Assembly: GCA_030549775.1 (NCBI GenBank)
Contig: CM060181.1
Coordinates: forward strand, 48,986,218 to 49,050,217
Length of the DNA: 64,000 nucleotides
Direction of reading: 5' to 3'
Origin: Tamarix chinensis
Taxonomy: Eukaryota > Streptophyta > Magnoliopsida > Caryophyllales > Tamaricaceae
This document shows positions 21,676 to 33,900 of this stretch, piece after piece. Position numbers and translations under genes: made by a program. The notes under the pieces are model-generated. The model saw only the letters and a list, made by a program, of their open reading frames with translations. It had not been told where the DNA came from and ran no database searches. Each line of letters opens with the position of its first letter. Position 1 is the first letter of the stretch.

Positions 21676-22009
21676 TGTAATCTTCGAAATTTTAAAAGCC
21701 TATAATTTAATAAATAAATTTTATTTGGGATAAATTAGCCTTTAAATCTATTTAGTTTAATTATTTATGGATTTTTGAGTATATAGAGATGGATATAAGT
21801 ATTTAATAAATTAAATAAATACTTTGTTATTTTATCATAACCTTTTTATTTAAATAATTTTCCAAACCATTATTTTACTAAAATTATCCTTTTTAAACCC
21901 TTACATTTTAATTATATTAAATTAAATTATTAAATAAATTTATTACCTAAAAATATTATATTTTATTATTTTATGAATTAAATTATTTTATTTAATACCA
22001 TTTTCCTTT

Positions 22010-23320
22010 TCTTTTTCCTTTTTTCCCTTTTCCCTTCTCCTTTTTCTTCCTTTTCTCTTTTCTTTCTCCTTTATTTTTTCCTTAGGCCGCCAGCTGGCCT
22101 GCTTCTTCCCCCCTGCGCTTGGGCCGCTGGCCCGTCACCCCTCTCCTCCCTCTCTTTCTCCCTAGTGCCTGGGCCAGTGGCCCATTTTTCTTTTCCTCCT
22201 CTGCACGAGCCGGCCTTCCGCCCTTCTTCTTTTCTTCCTTTCTCCCCGACTTGGCCGGCCTATTTCCTTTTCCTTCGACCGCCCGTCGCGCACCAACCCC
22301 TCCCCTTCTCCTTCTTCTTTCTTTCTTCTTCCTTTTTCCCCAGTGAAAATCCCGACCCTTGCCATCTTTGCCATCCCACCTGCAACTCCCTCTCCCTATT
22401 GCTTCCCCTATCTCTCTCTCTCTTTCCCTCCCTCCCTCTCATCATTTTCTCTGCCCCATCCCGGTCCCACGATCCCTATCTCCCTTCCCCCATGCCCGGT
22501 TATACCTCCCTTCTCCCTCACCCAGTCACCAACATTCCCCTACCACCCTACCACTACCCTTTGAGCACCCTATCCCCTCCTCTCTCTCCTTCTTCTTTTT
22601 CTTCTTCCCTTCTTGTTCTATTTGGCCATTTTTCAAGCCCTATATGTCTTACCCGAGCCTCTTTTCTCTCCCTTGCTCCTCCTTCCCTCACCCTCCCTAT
22701 TTTGCTTTGCCGACACCGCTCCACCACTTCTGCCACCTCAACTGCCACCTGTACCACCCCTGCCACCCTCTACCTCACCCCCGATCAATCACAACACTCA
22801 TTAAACCACCCCGCAACCTCCTTCTTCCTCCTCTCTTCTTTTTCTCTTCTTTCCCTCCCTTCTTGGCAGCCACCCTTTGCTGCCTCGATCCGCTGTCGTC
22901 CCGTCGTCTCTGCCGCCACCTGAGCCACCAAACTAACCCCTGCAACCCCCTATACCACCCCAATCCTCCTTTTCCCAAAACCACCATCCGAAAGCCTTCA
23001 TTTTCCTTCTCCCTTTTCCTTCCCCATCAACTCCCATCTCGACCCCCCTTGGCAGCCTCCTTTCGTGGCTTCACTACCGTCGCCTCTGCCACCCTTGGCC
23101 ACCAACAACCCATCCTCGACCACCACTTACACCCCTCTACACCTCTGCACCCTTCCCTTGCCCTAAATCCTTCCCCAACCACCTTCTTTCCTAGCCCCAA
23201 ACCACCAACCCGAAAACACAACTCCCTTCTCCCATTCTTTCCACCTTCAAGCCTTCCTCCTCATTCCTTTGCATGCAACTCATGCTACAGGAGTAGGATG
23301 AGCTGCTGCCTTTCTTGATT
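22010..23320 (+). other. CT-rich tract inside LTR D
   Basis: Strand-asymmetric pyrimidine-rich stretch (cttctttttcc, cccttccctt) of about 1.3 kb, GC-richer than the rest of the window. It gives spurious open frames of up to 319 codons in several frames at once. Similar CT-rich tracts occupy the same relative position in LTRs X (49040-49730) and Y (48180-48800, reverse), so it is an LTR feature, perhaps promoter/5' leader. Confidence 0.7.
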
Positions 23321-23934
23321 AATTTGGGTAATAACTTTAAGGTATAATAATATTTTAATTCAAGTATTTGATTAATTAAGTATTATAAAGTTTTATACTT
23401 TGATTTTTATGATTTCTAACATAATAAACCTTGATATCATTTATAGGCATTGTTTTTGATAAACAAAGCTTGAACCTTTAACCGGAATATCGGTAAGGTT
23501 CATTTTTGCGGGAATCGAGGTAAACGTTAAATCCCACTTAAATATATGGATTAACGCATGTTAGGACATTAGGATTTTTAATATGTTATTATGCTTAATA
23601 TATATTGTTTAATATCACATACGTAGTTTCTTGTGATGTTGGATGAAAAGAAGCATGTTAGGTTCGTATGAAAATATTGTTTAAGGCAATAGTTTGGTTG
23701 TTAATGAAAATGTTAAGTATTATCCATGTTGTATTATGGTATGGCGACCTTTAATGTATGGTTAATATTTTGTGAGCCTTAAGGATATTTTAGTAATGTA
23801 TCTTGTACAAGAATATGGACTAATATATATATATATAGAGGTGCTAATAATATTATATTAGTTATAAGAGTTGTGGATGAGGTGTTAATATTAATATTTT
23901 ATGTAGTAATAATAATAATTTAATATAAGTGGTG

Positions 23935-24930
23935 TACTAAGGGGCAAAATGGTAACTTTGAATTAAAAAGGGTATTACAGTAATTTTGGAGGCAAGGGCA
24001 AAGTGGTAATTTTATAATTAAAGGGTAAAAGGCTAATTTTGGAAGTAAAGGATAAATTGGTAATTTCATAATTAAAGGGTAAAATGGTAATTTTATAATT
24101 AAAAGGGCACAATGGTAATTTTGTAATTAAAGGGGCAAAATGGTAATTTTATATTCAAAGGGCAAAATCATAATTTTATGAATAAAGGGTAAAATAGAAA
24201 TTAAAGGGCAAATGGTGACTTTGTAATAAAAGAGGCAAACTGGTAATTTCGTAATTAAGGATAAAATGGTAATTTTATACGTGAAAGGGTGTTATGGTAA
24301 TTTTCAAAAGTTAAGGGGTAAAATGGTAAATTTAAAAGTAAAGGGGTAAAATGGTAATTTGGTAAATAAAAGGAGTAAAAGTAGAAATTAGAAATGAGTA
24401 ACTTGGTAATTCTAATAATTGAGAAGGGTAAAATAATAATTTAAATAACTAAAGGGTAAAATAATAATTTAATAATGGAGAAGGGGTAAAATGGTAAATA
24501 TGATAAATGTGAAGGGCAATTTGGTAATTTAAATAACTAAATGGTAATTTGGTAAATATGATAATGGAGAATGGTAGTTTGGTAATTATGATCATATAAA
24601 AGGATAATTTGGTAATTTAACCAACCAGAAGGTAATTTGGTAATTTTGATAATGAGGAAGGGTAATTTGACCAACTCAAGGGCAATTTATTAATTATAAT
24701 AAAGTAAAAAAGGAAAAATTGGTAATCTAACCAAGCAAATGGAAAATATATTAAGTGTAATAATTATGAAGGGGGATTAGTGATATAATAATTATGGGAG
24801 ATAACTTGGTAACCTAAATCGAGTAAGGGGTAATTTGGTAATTATGTAACAAGGAGGGTAATATGGTAATTTGTCAAGTAAGGAAGGGATGACTTAACAA
24901 TTATATAAGTAAGGGGTAAATGAATAATTT
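23935..24930. repeat. 27-bp degenerate minisatellite
   Basis: About 1 kb built from variants of aaagggtaaaatggtaatttt plus (a/g)taatta, period about 26-28 bp, dozens of units with drift. Units in the first half are closest to the consensus; the second half (24400-24930) has 'ggtaatttggtaattatgata' variants. Confined to LTR D. Confidence 0.88.
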
Positions 24931-25639
24931 GTATCTAACATGTCGTTGTGATTATGGAATTTCGTAATATAACTCAAATAATACTGATTAGCGAGGTAAG
25001 AGTATTTGATAATTAGTAAGTATGACGAGAATGAATTCTGATTTGAAATTAGATAAGATTAGGATGGCTTTAATGATTCTTTTGTGTTACCTTGGACAAC
25101 CATTTGAATAAGAAATATCTGATGATATCCGAACGATTAAAAGTGAATAATTATCTGATTATTGTGCTTTTGTGATCAACCTAATTAAGACATTAATACT
25201 TAAAGTGAAAGACCTTGAGATCAGAAGTGGTGGCTCTTTAGGGATCACTACCCTAAAGACTTAGTTTAGCCCACAATTATTCTAGTATTTGCTGGTGTGC
25301 CTTTGTGCCCCATCCAGGCCCTATATCTACTATATCTAGCTCTACAAACCTAGTTAAGGGTATGCATACTTATAGATTAGGTGTCCTTGTCGGTAGGGTA
25401 CTAAGTTAGCTTTATGCACCAGTATGACCAGGGTACCTTTGCGTCCCTGGGTTGATAGTTGAAGGGTACTAAGTAGCTTTTATGCACCAGTACGACTAGT
25501 GTACCTTTGTGTCCTAGGATTTTAATCTCCCTATCGAGGCATATAAATGAAATCGATGTGCTGATTAAAAAGGAAAAAACACTAATTGTTAAAGTGAATG
25601 ATTAATGAGTCGGTCCCAGTTGAATTATATTATGAGTAC

Positions 25640-25900
25640 CAATCCACCAGATATAATGGTGGTCCAGGATGTGTTGCCCTGGATGATGTATATTTATATT
25701 CCGATCCACCGGCCATAAGGGTGGAGGTCCCGAGTTCAATAAATTTGATTTGGCTGTGAATAAATTATCGAAAAATAGTAATCACTTATAGTTGAATACC
25801 ATGTGAGTCGGGGTCAGACTGGTCCACCGGAGAATAATAGTGGTTAGGAACGTTTTGCCCTATATGACCAGTCCACCGGCGAATAATATTGGGGTTCCCG
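25640..25900. repeat. CCAC...GTGG palindromic repeats in LTR D
   Basis: Four short imperfect palindromes: ccaccagatataatggtgg (25644), ccaccggccataagggtgg (25706), ccaccggagaataatagtgg (25824) and ccaccggcgaataatattgg (25873). Each lies near a '(t)tgccct' word. The same motif recurs in LTR X (51570-51910) and, in reverse, in LTR Y (46680-47060). Confidence 0.75.
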
Positions 25901-26579
25901 CACTCACACAAATAATTATAATCCAATATGATTGATAATTGTGGACTAAGGGCTTAAGGCCCAGGAGTATCGATTGTTCTCTATGGCCTATTAATATCTA
26001 ATCGATTTGTTAAGTATGTGATTGTATAAGTGTGGACATTAAGTATTTACCTTTCATTATGTATGTATGTAGTGTCATGTGTTGGATTACGGGACTGCTA
26101 TTAAGTGTGATTTAAAGGGTTACTCAGTGTTGTAGTACTGAAGGGTTTCATTTGTGGGGTCCCTGCCTATTCAATGGGCAGTGTTCCTTGCAGGTTGTTC
26201 TCACGTGCTATTCAAGTGGGCTCTCGAAAAATAGTATAAGGTACTATCTAGTAAACCCTAGGGTTGTAGTCTTTCCCCTTTAAAATTTATGGTTTCAACA
26301 TATTTGTTGATTCGTAACCATCAATGGTGTATTATACTCTTATAAAATTTTTAAATGCACTACTCTGATTTAATCATTGGTTTGAGTTCTTGTAAGTTGT
26401 ATTTTTCTCTCTTAGCCTTAGCACTTGGTACCGGAACGGTAGGATTGAACCGGTTTGGTACTAAGTGTGGCGGTAATATCCCTAGAATTCACAGTTTTAT
26501 TGTTTTTCTTCCATTAATTCTTTTAATAAAATGAAATTTTTCAGTAATGAATTTTGGGGGAGTATTACATAACTCTTGC

Positions 26580-26584
26580 AGAAC
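26580..26584. other. Target-site duplication, right (taact)
   Basis: Partner of 21671-21675. Confidence 0.85.
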
Positions 26585-27689
26585 GATTAGGCAATCGGTT
26601 CACCAAGTATGTTGCATGTGAACAACTTTAGCCAAAAAATCTTTGCCTAACCCTAAATGTGCTAACATAATTTGAGCCTTCTCTAATAGGATCATGTTCA
26701 TCCTCTCACCGAACCCATTCTAATGGATCCTCCCAACACATGTGCAATGATTTACAATCCCATGGTTCGAGCAAAAATTAATGAATTTGCGCTCCACAAA
26801 CTTAAGGCCATTATGAGTCTGGAGACACTTGACTTGTCTCCTAGTTTACTTTTCTAGTAAGGTCATCTAATGATTGAACTTTCCAAATACGTCATTCTTA
26901 TTTTTAAGAATGTAAACTCATATCGTTTTGGAATTTTCATCAATGAAAGTGAGCAAGTACCGCAAACCATCCTCAAATACTATCATTATGGGACCCCACA
27001 AATCTGAATGGTCATAATCAAGAGGCATCTTCGTACTATGCTTAGATGTCAAAAATTATTTCCAAACATAAAATACACATAGAAGTTTATAGTACACGTA
27101 CTTTGTCCATTTGACATTCATATGTCCCAATATCATGTGCTAAAGTCTCATAACATCCAAGTTAATCATACTCATTGATATTACTACAAGTTCACCCTCA
27201 ATAATGGAACCAAATAACTCATATATTATATTAACCCCATTTCCCCTCATCACCGCAAGAGCCTATTTAATAACCTTATTTGTGTCACCTACAATTATGC
27301 ATTGATATTGATTACAATATAAGGAAATCAATAAGATAAGGTTCTCAATCATCTCTAGGATATTTCAGACATTAGATAGTATCTTGACCACACTATCATC
27401 CACCATAATCTTCACAACCCTAATCTTGACAACTTTGCATGCAATGTTGTTTCCTATTAGAATAACTCCACCTTAAATTATCTCGTAAGTTTAAAAGCAA
27501 CACACAAGTTAGGATAAATATGGTAGGAACACCCATAATCAAAGACCCACCTATAGGTAATGTTGATATGTCCATTAGTAGTTGCCAATACATTACCATC
27601 ACAATCATCCCATGCAATAGTAGCATTATCCTTTGTACCAAATGACTCACTAGACTTATTAACTAGTCTTTAATTAGGGAAAAAACTTC

Positions 27690-28025
27690 CTAATATGACC
27701 CTTCTAGTGGCACCCATGGCACAAAATTCTTACACCTACTCTTTGACTTTGATATATACTTTTTACAATCCATAGACCCCCCCAATCCTAAGTTATCCCT
27801 GACTATAATCCCCTCACTACATGAAACCCCTATAGTACCTCTAAACAACTTATTCTCAAAAAAATCATGATGTAGTAGGGTAATATTAACATCATCAAGA
27901 GCCAAATTATCTTTTCTATACAACACATTCTCATAAAAATATTTGCAATTAGTAGGTAAAGGACATAATAACATTATAGCCAAGTTCTCATCATCAAGTT
28001 TAACATGTACCATTTGAAAATTCAT
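27690..28025 (-). pseudogene. Copia gag (UBN2-like) fragment
   Basis: The longest surviving frame of the copia remnant, 111 codons. KLDDENLAIMLLCPLPTNCK, followed by ENVLYRKDNLALDDVNITLL, is the conserved plant copia gag C-terminal half. A basic KKYISKSKSRCKNF segment follows where a CCHC knuckle would be expected, but the knuckle is not complete. Confidence 0.8.
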
Positions 28026-28437
28026 AATAGTAAAATCAACTCATACAAATGAGATTATAAGAATTGAGCATCACCAAATTTGAGGTCATGAAGTAAGCTC
28101 CTTAATAATAGATGAATCGTGACCAATTTTGTCATATATAATGATGCCAACTTAACCCACAAGGAATCAATAGTTATTTCATTAGCCACTTCCTATTGGA
28201 ATTTATTTGATAAACATAGTTGTATAGTTGAAAGAGACTCCAGACTGATCTTACCAAACTTCTCCTTCTTCATTAATTTTAGGTTGTTTAATTTTTTAGA
28301 CAAAGCCTTCTCAACCCATGCTAAATCAATATAACTTTTATCTTTAATTTTCACAATCCAAAATTAGTAGAACAATTGAATTTCTCAATGTCAAATCCTG
28401 TGGATGCCACCTCGATTTCAATAGATCACTCTAATAA

Positions 28438-28450
28438 GGTTTTGATACCA
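28438..28450 (-). promoter_or_regulatory. Decayed tRNA-iMet primer site of the copia element
   Basis: Minus-strand tggtatcaaaacc, close to the canonical tggtatcagagcc. Placed directly 5' of the gag remnant, so the 5' LTR should extend to higher coordinates, where solo LTR C has inserted (28616). Confidence 0.65.
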
Positions 28451-28615
28451 ATTTATTATGAAAACACCAACTTGAGGTCAAACAATATCATATATAATTC
28501 ACAATCATAAACATAAGAACCAACTGAAAAATTAAACAATTAGAATAACTAGGGAATTTTGGATAACAATGTGATTACAAAAAAATATAAATAAGAAATC
28601 TCTTAACAAATCACA

Positions 28616-30068
28616 TGATATGTTCATATTTTGACACATTTTATAACCTTATAATCTTAATTTTTAGTATTTTATTTAACTAATATAGGTGAATAATTAT
28701 TGTGTTATGCTTAAGTGGTAAAATTTGTATAAATTTTATTATTTAAGCTAAAATGATATAAATTAAGTAAATTAAGAATAAAATATTATTTATTAATATT
28801 TATTGAATTTTATTTTATAGGTTTTATTTTTAAATAAAAGAAAATAAAAAAATATTTCGACCTTTGGACCAACACCCAAAGGCCTGGGAACAAGCCAAAG
28901 GAAGCCTAACGGCCCAGCTGACTTGGAAAGAAAAAAAAGACGTCACACAGAAAGAAGGAACAACAATGGACGAAAGAAAAATAAAAGAAGAGTCAGCAGT
29001 AGGGCTGACATGGCAGCCATCAGCGGTCAAAATGAAAGAAAATAAAGAGGCACAATTGCACGAAATGAGAAAAGGAGAACGAGATGTGAAGGGATGACGT
29101 GCGGGACAGGAATGAAAATAAAAGGAGTAGGAAGAGTGTGAAGAGAAAAATACATAAAGGAGAGCGACAAAGAGCGGTAGAGAGAAGCGAGAGCCTTCAG
29201 AGGCTCGACGTTGAAGAGGAGAGCGCAGAAGAATACAAACGCAGGGCGCACCACACGGAAATCAATGGACCAGTGCCTCCGTCAGCCGAGAAAAAAAAAA
29301 TGAAAAGCAATTATTGCACAGAAATCAAGGCACCGAGAAGGAAGAAAATTAGAGGAAGTTTAATACCGGTAGAAATTATTTAAGATAAAATTAATTTTTA
29401 TCTGAATAAATTCTTGATCTTTTATCCAAAATTAATTCTGAGGCTGGCTGATTATTTATTGTTAAGGAATAAATTGAAACCCTGGATTAGGGTTTGAGAT
29501 ATTTCTATGTACTAGTTTGGGTACTTAGATTGACAGCCTTCCAATTACACTTAATGCATTAAATGTAGTTAAATATAGGAGCCACTTGTTGCTGCTATAC
29601 TGCTAGTATTTAATAGGGTTAATATTGGCACGTTATCGTATTAATTATTTAAGGGAAGTAATATAAGATGTATGGACCTGTGTTTGGTGTACAACTTGGT
29701 CGATCTCATTCTCATGATTAAAAGATGACTTAGAAATAAATATTATATTTTGACCTAATCTAGTGGCGGATTTTGATTTCTCTAGCATCTTTATCATATT
29801 TGCGAGTTTCCTATTATTTTTATTGTTATTAGTTTACTTTCTTTTATTTGTTCCTTTTATTATTTTTATTTTTATAAACCCCATTAGTATTTTTCTTATT
29901 TATTTATTTAGTGTTATTTAGGATTTTTATTTTTATTTTTATTTATTTTCAAGCTAGTTAAATAGAGGTAAGCCTTCTCAATCTCTAGCCTAGAACGATA
30001 CCCTTATTTACTAGTACTACAATTGACAACAAGAGGGTTTAAATTACGTGCCGGCTACGGCCACACCA
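28616..30068 (+). mobile_element. Solo LTR 'C' (Athila/Tat-like), 1.45 kb
   Basis: Starts TGATATGTTCATATTTTG and ends GCCGGCTACGGCCACACCA, flanked by a perfect 5-bp duplication tcaca (28611-28615 and 30069-30073). It contains an AT-rich U3, a purine-rich promoter-like segment (28860-29390), and a U5 ending 'gaacgatacccttatttactagtac'. Its last 700 bp are collinear with the LTR-like segments at 3781-4915 and 57175-58519. No internal region present. Nested in what should be the 5' LTR of the copia remnant. Confidence 0.87.
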
Positions 30069-30073
30069 TCACA

Positions 30074-33000
30074 CAAATTAGTAATTCTCTCAATATCAAA
30101 GAAAACACAAGAGCAGAAGATAAAAATATGTTCGATGGCAATTTAGGTTTAATCTAATATTTTTACATCATTATGAAACCCCACAGGAAAAGCCACATGT
30201 TTAGTAGAAATCCCCAAAAAACATAGAATGTGTTAAGCAAACACATATTGTGTTTAGAAAACATGGATCCCCCTGTTGAATTCTATACTTCCAACTTTAT
30301 ACCCAAAATTTACCTATGAATTATAGTATAAAAAACACAATGTTACGCCTCCGTGTTTCCTATAAAATCTTCATTTGAATCATAATCTTCTCCTATAACA
30401 TACATGAACCACAACCAAGCCATGATTTGCACCAAATACTTAGTAAAAGCTCACAAAACCCATTATGTTAAGGATAAGATCTATGGATACTATTGATGGT
30501 TGCCCCATTTTGTGGGAGGGTGTTGCCTTGATAAACATTGATAGCCAAGGGTTGATTGGGAGTAATGACAACAAAGGGACATATGGAATTTTTTAGCATA
30601 TGTTTCATTCTCATGCTCCATGAATTGATTCTCCCTTTTTATATTTTGAATAATTGGTTTAGGGGGGAGAGTTATTCCCTAGAACAATTAGATCCATGAA
30701 CTCATCATTTTCAAGTGCAGAATGGTTTTTTCCTCTATAATTGGAATATGTTGTACTTTGATGTAAGCTGGTGTAAGAAAATCAATAATGCCCCATGGTG
30801 GGTAATAAATTGTAGACCCTAGCCATCTATAATTGAAAAGTTGATCAAAATCAAATAGACCACTATTGATCTACCTACAAAAAGATAACCTAGCGCTTAG
30901 AGCATCAGAGAGTCACCGATTTGGTGATAGCCTTTGGGCACTCCATCTTTTAAGTTAGTAACATAGAACATGAATGAAGAGGATTAAAATTAAAAAAAGA
31001 AAGAAAGAAGGTTTAGATTAACTTATCCATAGGATTATAATGGTAGTCTTGTTGGAGATGGTGGAAAGATCAAGGACCTTCAGTGAAAGTGTTTATAGTA
31101 GTGTCCAAAGGATCCAAAGAGCTAAGTGTACTACCAAGAACTTGGGTATAAGAAAGCCGATGCGTAATGGACACTAAGAGAAACTAATTAATGGTGTGGA
31201 ATCAAAAATCTTGTAAGGCCTTATAATTCCTTATTTATAGAGGATAGAGGGTCACAAATTCCCCCCTAAGAATCAAGGTTAGGGTGCCATTGGTATTAAC
31301 TATTACTAAAGAAATGGAAGAGATGAAGGAAACCTTGTGAAGTGGTAACTAATTCTTGCTTGAATTTGTTAAGTAGTCTATTATGAGTGAGTTAATCACA
31401 GTGGAAAATATATTCATGAGACCTTTGGATCTCTACAATGGCTTTTGCAATAAGCTTAGGTAGTTGGGCCTAGTAGGGTATTCTCTATGATGTTAAACTA
31501 TTTAACTTAGAAAAATGTCTTTGGACCTTCTATGGAAGAAGTTGGGTCATGATATATGAAATTTTCCTCCATAATACCCTCACACTTACTATATCCATTT
31601 AACCCTATTTAAATTATCCTACAAAATAATGGAAATACCTTTATACTAAGGGTTGCGCACAAAATCTTGGATCCAAATACCTAATCTAGTATCTACAAAT
31701 TTTGTTTTGACATTTAGGATATCTTATTTGATTTAATACTCTTTTTAGATTAAGTAAGGCACTCATATGAACATAGATATGAATAATAATTGATATATAG
31801 TATTTATTTTCAATTTTATTTTCTAAAAATTATTTAAGTTATTAAAATAGTATTTTCATATGATTTTGGATATATCAGATATCGATTCCTAATTTGATCC
31901 ATATTTTTGGATATCCAAAAATTTGGATATCAAGTTTAAGGGAGGCAAAGTGGAAATTTGATCCAATGAAAAGAAAGCATTGCCAAAAAATGCTCCCAAA
32001 TATTTTACGAAAAAAAGGTTATTTTTATTTATTAAAAAAATGTAAAAGAACTATAAATTATGAAATATATCTTAAAATTATTAAACAAATGCCTTTAAAT
32101 TCTACAAAAATACTATCAAACTTTATGAATAATTCTAAAATTTTATTAAAAAGTTCTATATATTTTGTGATAAAAAAAATAACAATACTTAAAATTTTCA
32201 TTAAACTTTGAAAATTTTCATAAATGTATAATAACTTTTAAATTACATTATAAGTTTGTAAATTACAAAAAAAATGAAAATAAAAATTTATGGAGCTAAA
32301 ATGATATAAAAAAACCATTTTCCCCAAATAACTCTAGTAACTTTAAATACCCAATTTTTTTGAATAATTTAAAGTAATAAAAAAATATTTCTAACATCTA
32401 TGAGAAAAGTGCAATAAAAAAAATCACACCAAATAGCACTGATACTTTAAGTATCAAATTTTATTAAATAAACTAAAATGAAAAATATATCCTTTTTTAT
32501 AGTTAATTCTTTTCAAGTGTTAAGGTTATTTTTTGCAAAAGGTATCTCGTCATTTTAGTTAACTCAAGGAAATTTAGAACTTAAATTGTTAATATTATCT
32601 AGTGTAAATGATATCTTTTTCATTCCAATTCCATCCTAGTTCTTAGGGGTACTATTTTTTGATTTAATTTATTCAAATAAAATTAGGTGTTCAAATTAGG
32701 AAGGTTATTTGGTACAAATAGTATTTTTTTTCATTTTAGTTTCATGAAAAATAAATCCTATTTTTAGATAAGTTTATAAGTCATTGTAAAACTTCACAAC
32801 CTAAAATAGATATACAAATTAGGGTCAAGTGGGGGGTATTTTTGCTCCGACAAGACAGATAGAGAAGAAATTTTTGAGCATCAAAGGAACGTCGGTTTAG
32901 TGTCTACCTAAGGACACTATAACACTCAAGCTAACAACATAATACATGAATAATGCAAAAGAAAGGTGAGAAATGGGTTTACATAACTTAGCCATTAGGT

Positions 33001-33900
33001 TCGTCAAGGTGTGGTCACTAACAATAAAGGGATTGGGGGTCCTTTGTTAGAGGTATATGTAAGGGTGTCGTTAAAACTATAATGAATGGATATAGTTGAG
33101 AGTTGGAGAACTTAACAAAGAACTGCTTTGTGAAAATGGTAAGTTATGATTGCTTGGAAAATGTCATTGAACAACTGATTAACTCCTTATTTTTTTAGGA
33201 CCTCATAGTTCTACTATTTATGGAGGTTATGGCCCATAGCGTGCACTTGTATGAGGTGTGATGAGACCACTATTAGAGGTGGTTGATGCTGAAAAATCAA
33301 GGGAAATTGGGTCAAGTTCAAATGAAGTAGGTACCAACCAATTTTTGAATCATTTGTGCTAAATGTTGGGTTTATGATATTCACTCATAAATAATGTCAT
33401 TACATGGATTGAATTAGCTAGATGTGAGGGAAAAGCCTAGTGAAATCACGGGCCTCTCAAATCATATATAGCTCCTAGGCCTAGTAGGGTTAGATCGAAC
33501 CAAAGGACCAAAACTTTCCTAAAAATTTAGTCTCCCCTCCCTAAGTTAAAGGCCTTAACTTGAGGAATGGATGACACAATGGTAATTTTGGCAAGTAAGA
33601 TTGTAAGAGGCTTCATGAAACCTTTATGAGATAAATGATAGCCTACCTAGTAGCTTGAGATATAAATTTTATTTTATGAAGGGGAATGTCCATTCCTTGA
33701 ATATTTTAGTTCAGAATTTCCCCTTCATATAAGAAACAAAGAAGGTAAATGATCCTTCAATGATTTTTCCTTGTCTTAACTAGGCTGCAAGTATTTAAAG
33801 AGTCAACAACCATCATTTTTTGGTGATTTTTTCAGTTGCCTCATTACTTGGTTAATCATTATTTTTTTATGCATGAAATTCTCATCTAGTGGTATGAGAT
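30074..33900. other. Unassigned AT-rich DNA
   Basis: No coding similarity recognised on either strand. The first few hundred bases may continue the copia 5' LTR interrupted by solo LTR C. The 105-codon frame at 31894-32211 is AT-driven (Lys/Ile/Asn-rich). Confidence 0.5.

Larger units (their letters stand above)
21676..26579 (+). mobile_element. Solo LTR 'D' (Ty3/gypsy type), 4.9 kb
   Basis: Starts TGTAATCTTCGAAATTTTAA and ends GGGGGAGTATTACA, flanked by a perfect 5-bp target-site duplication taact (21671-21675 and 26580-26584). Internal order: AT-rich start, CT-rich GC-richer tract (22010-23320), 27-bp minisatellite (about 23935-24930), then CCAC...GTGG palindromic repeats (25640-25900). 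No PBS, PPT or polyprotein sits between the ends, so this is one LTR left after recombination rather than an element. Long proline/serine-rich frames at 22165-23318 are an artefact of the CT-rich tract. Confidence 0.88.
26585..28450 (-). mobile_element. Ty1/copia remnant: PBS, gag, protease, integrase start
   Basis: Minus strand, decayed. From the primer site (28438-28450) it reads FDIEKFNCSTNFGL, ALSKKLNNLKLMKKEKFGKI, VKLASLYMTKLV and LDDENLAIMLLCPLPTNCKY then LALDDVN (gag/UBN2 domain, 27690-28415). Next, WVFDYGCSYHIYPNLC corresponds to the copia protease D-(S/T)-G site with the Ser/Thr changed to Tyr. LGHMNV and DYDHSDLWGPIMI...LTFIDENSKTIWVYILK are GAG-pre-integrase and integrase core. It ends YLVNRLPNRSARV exactly at the TSD of solo LTR D. 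No RT or RNase H is found on the other side of D, so the element was already truncated or rearranged. Confidence 0.85.

Noticed and set aside
22165..23318. Long proline/serine-rich open frames (up to 319 codons) in several plus frames and on the minus strand
   Set aside because: They coincide with a CT-rich tract inside solo LTR D. Openness in several frames at once comes from base composition (few TA-containing codons), not coding.
31894..32211. 105-codon Lys/Ile-rich frame
   Set aside because: AT-driven composition, no domain, no splice context.
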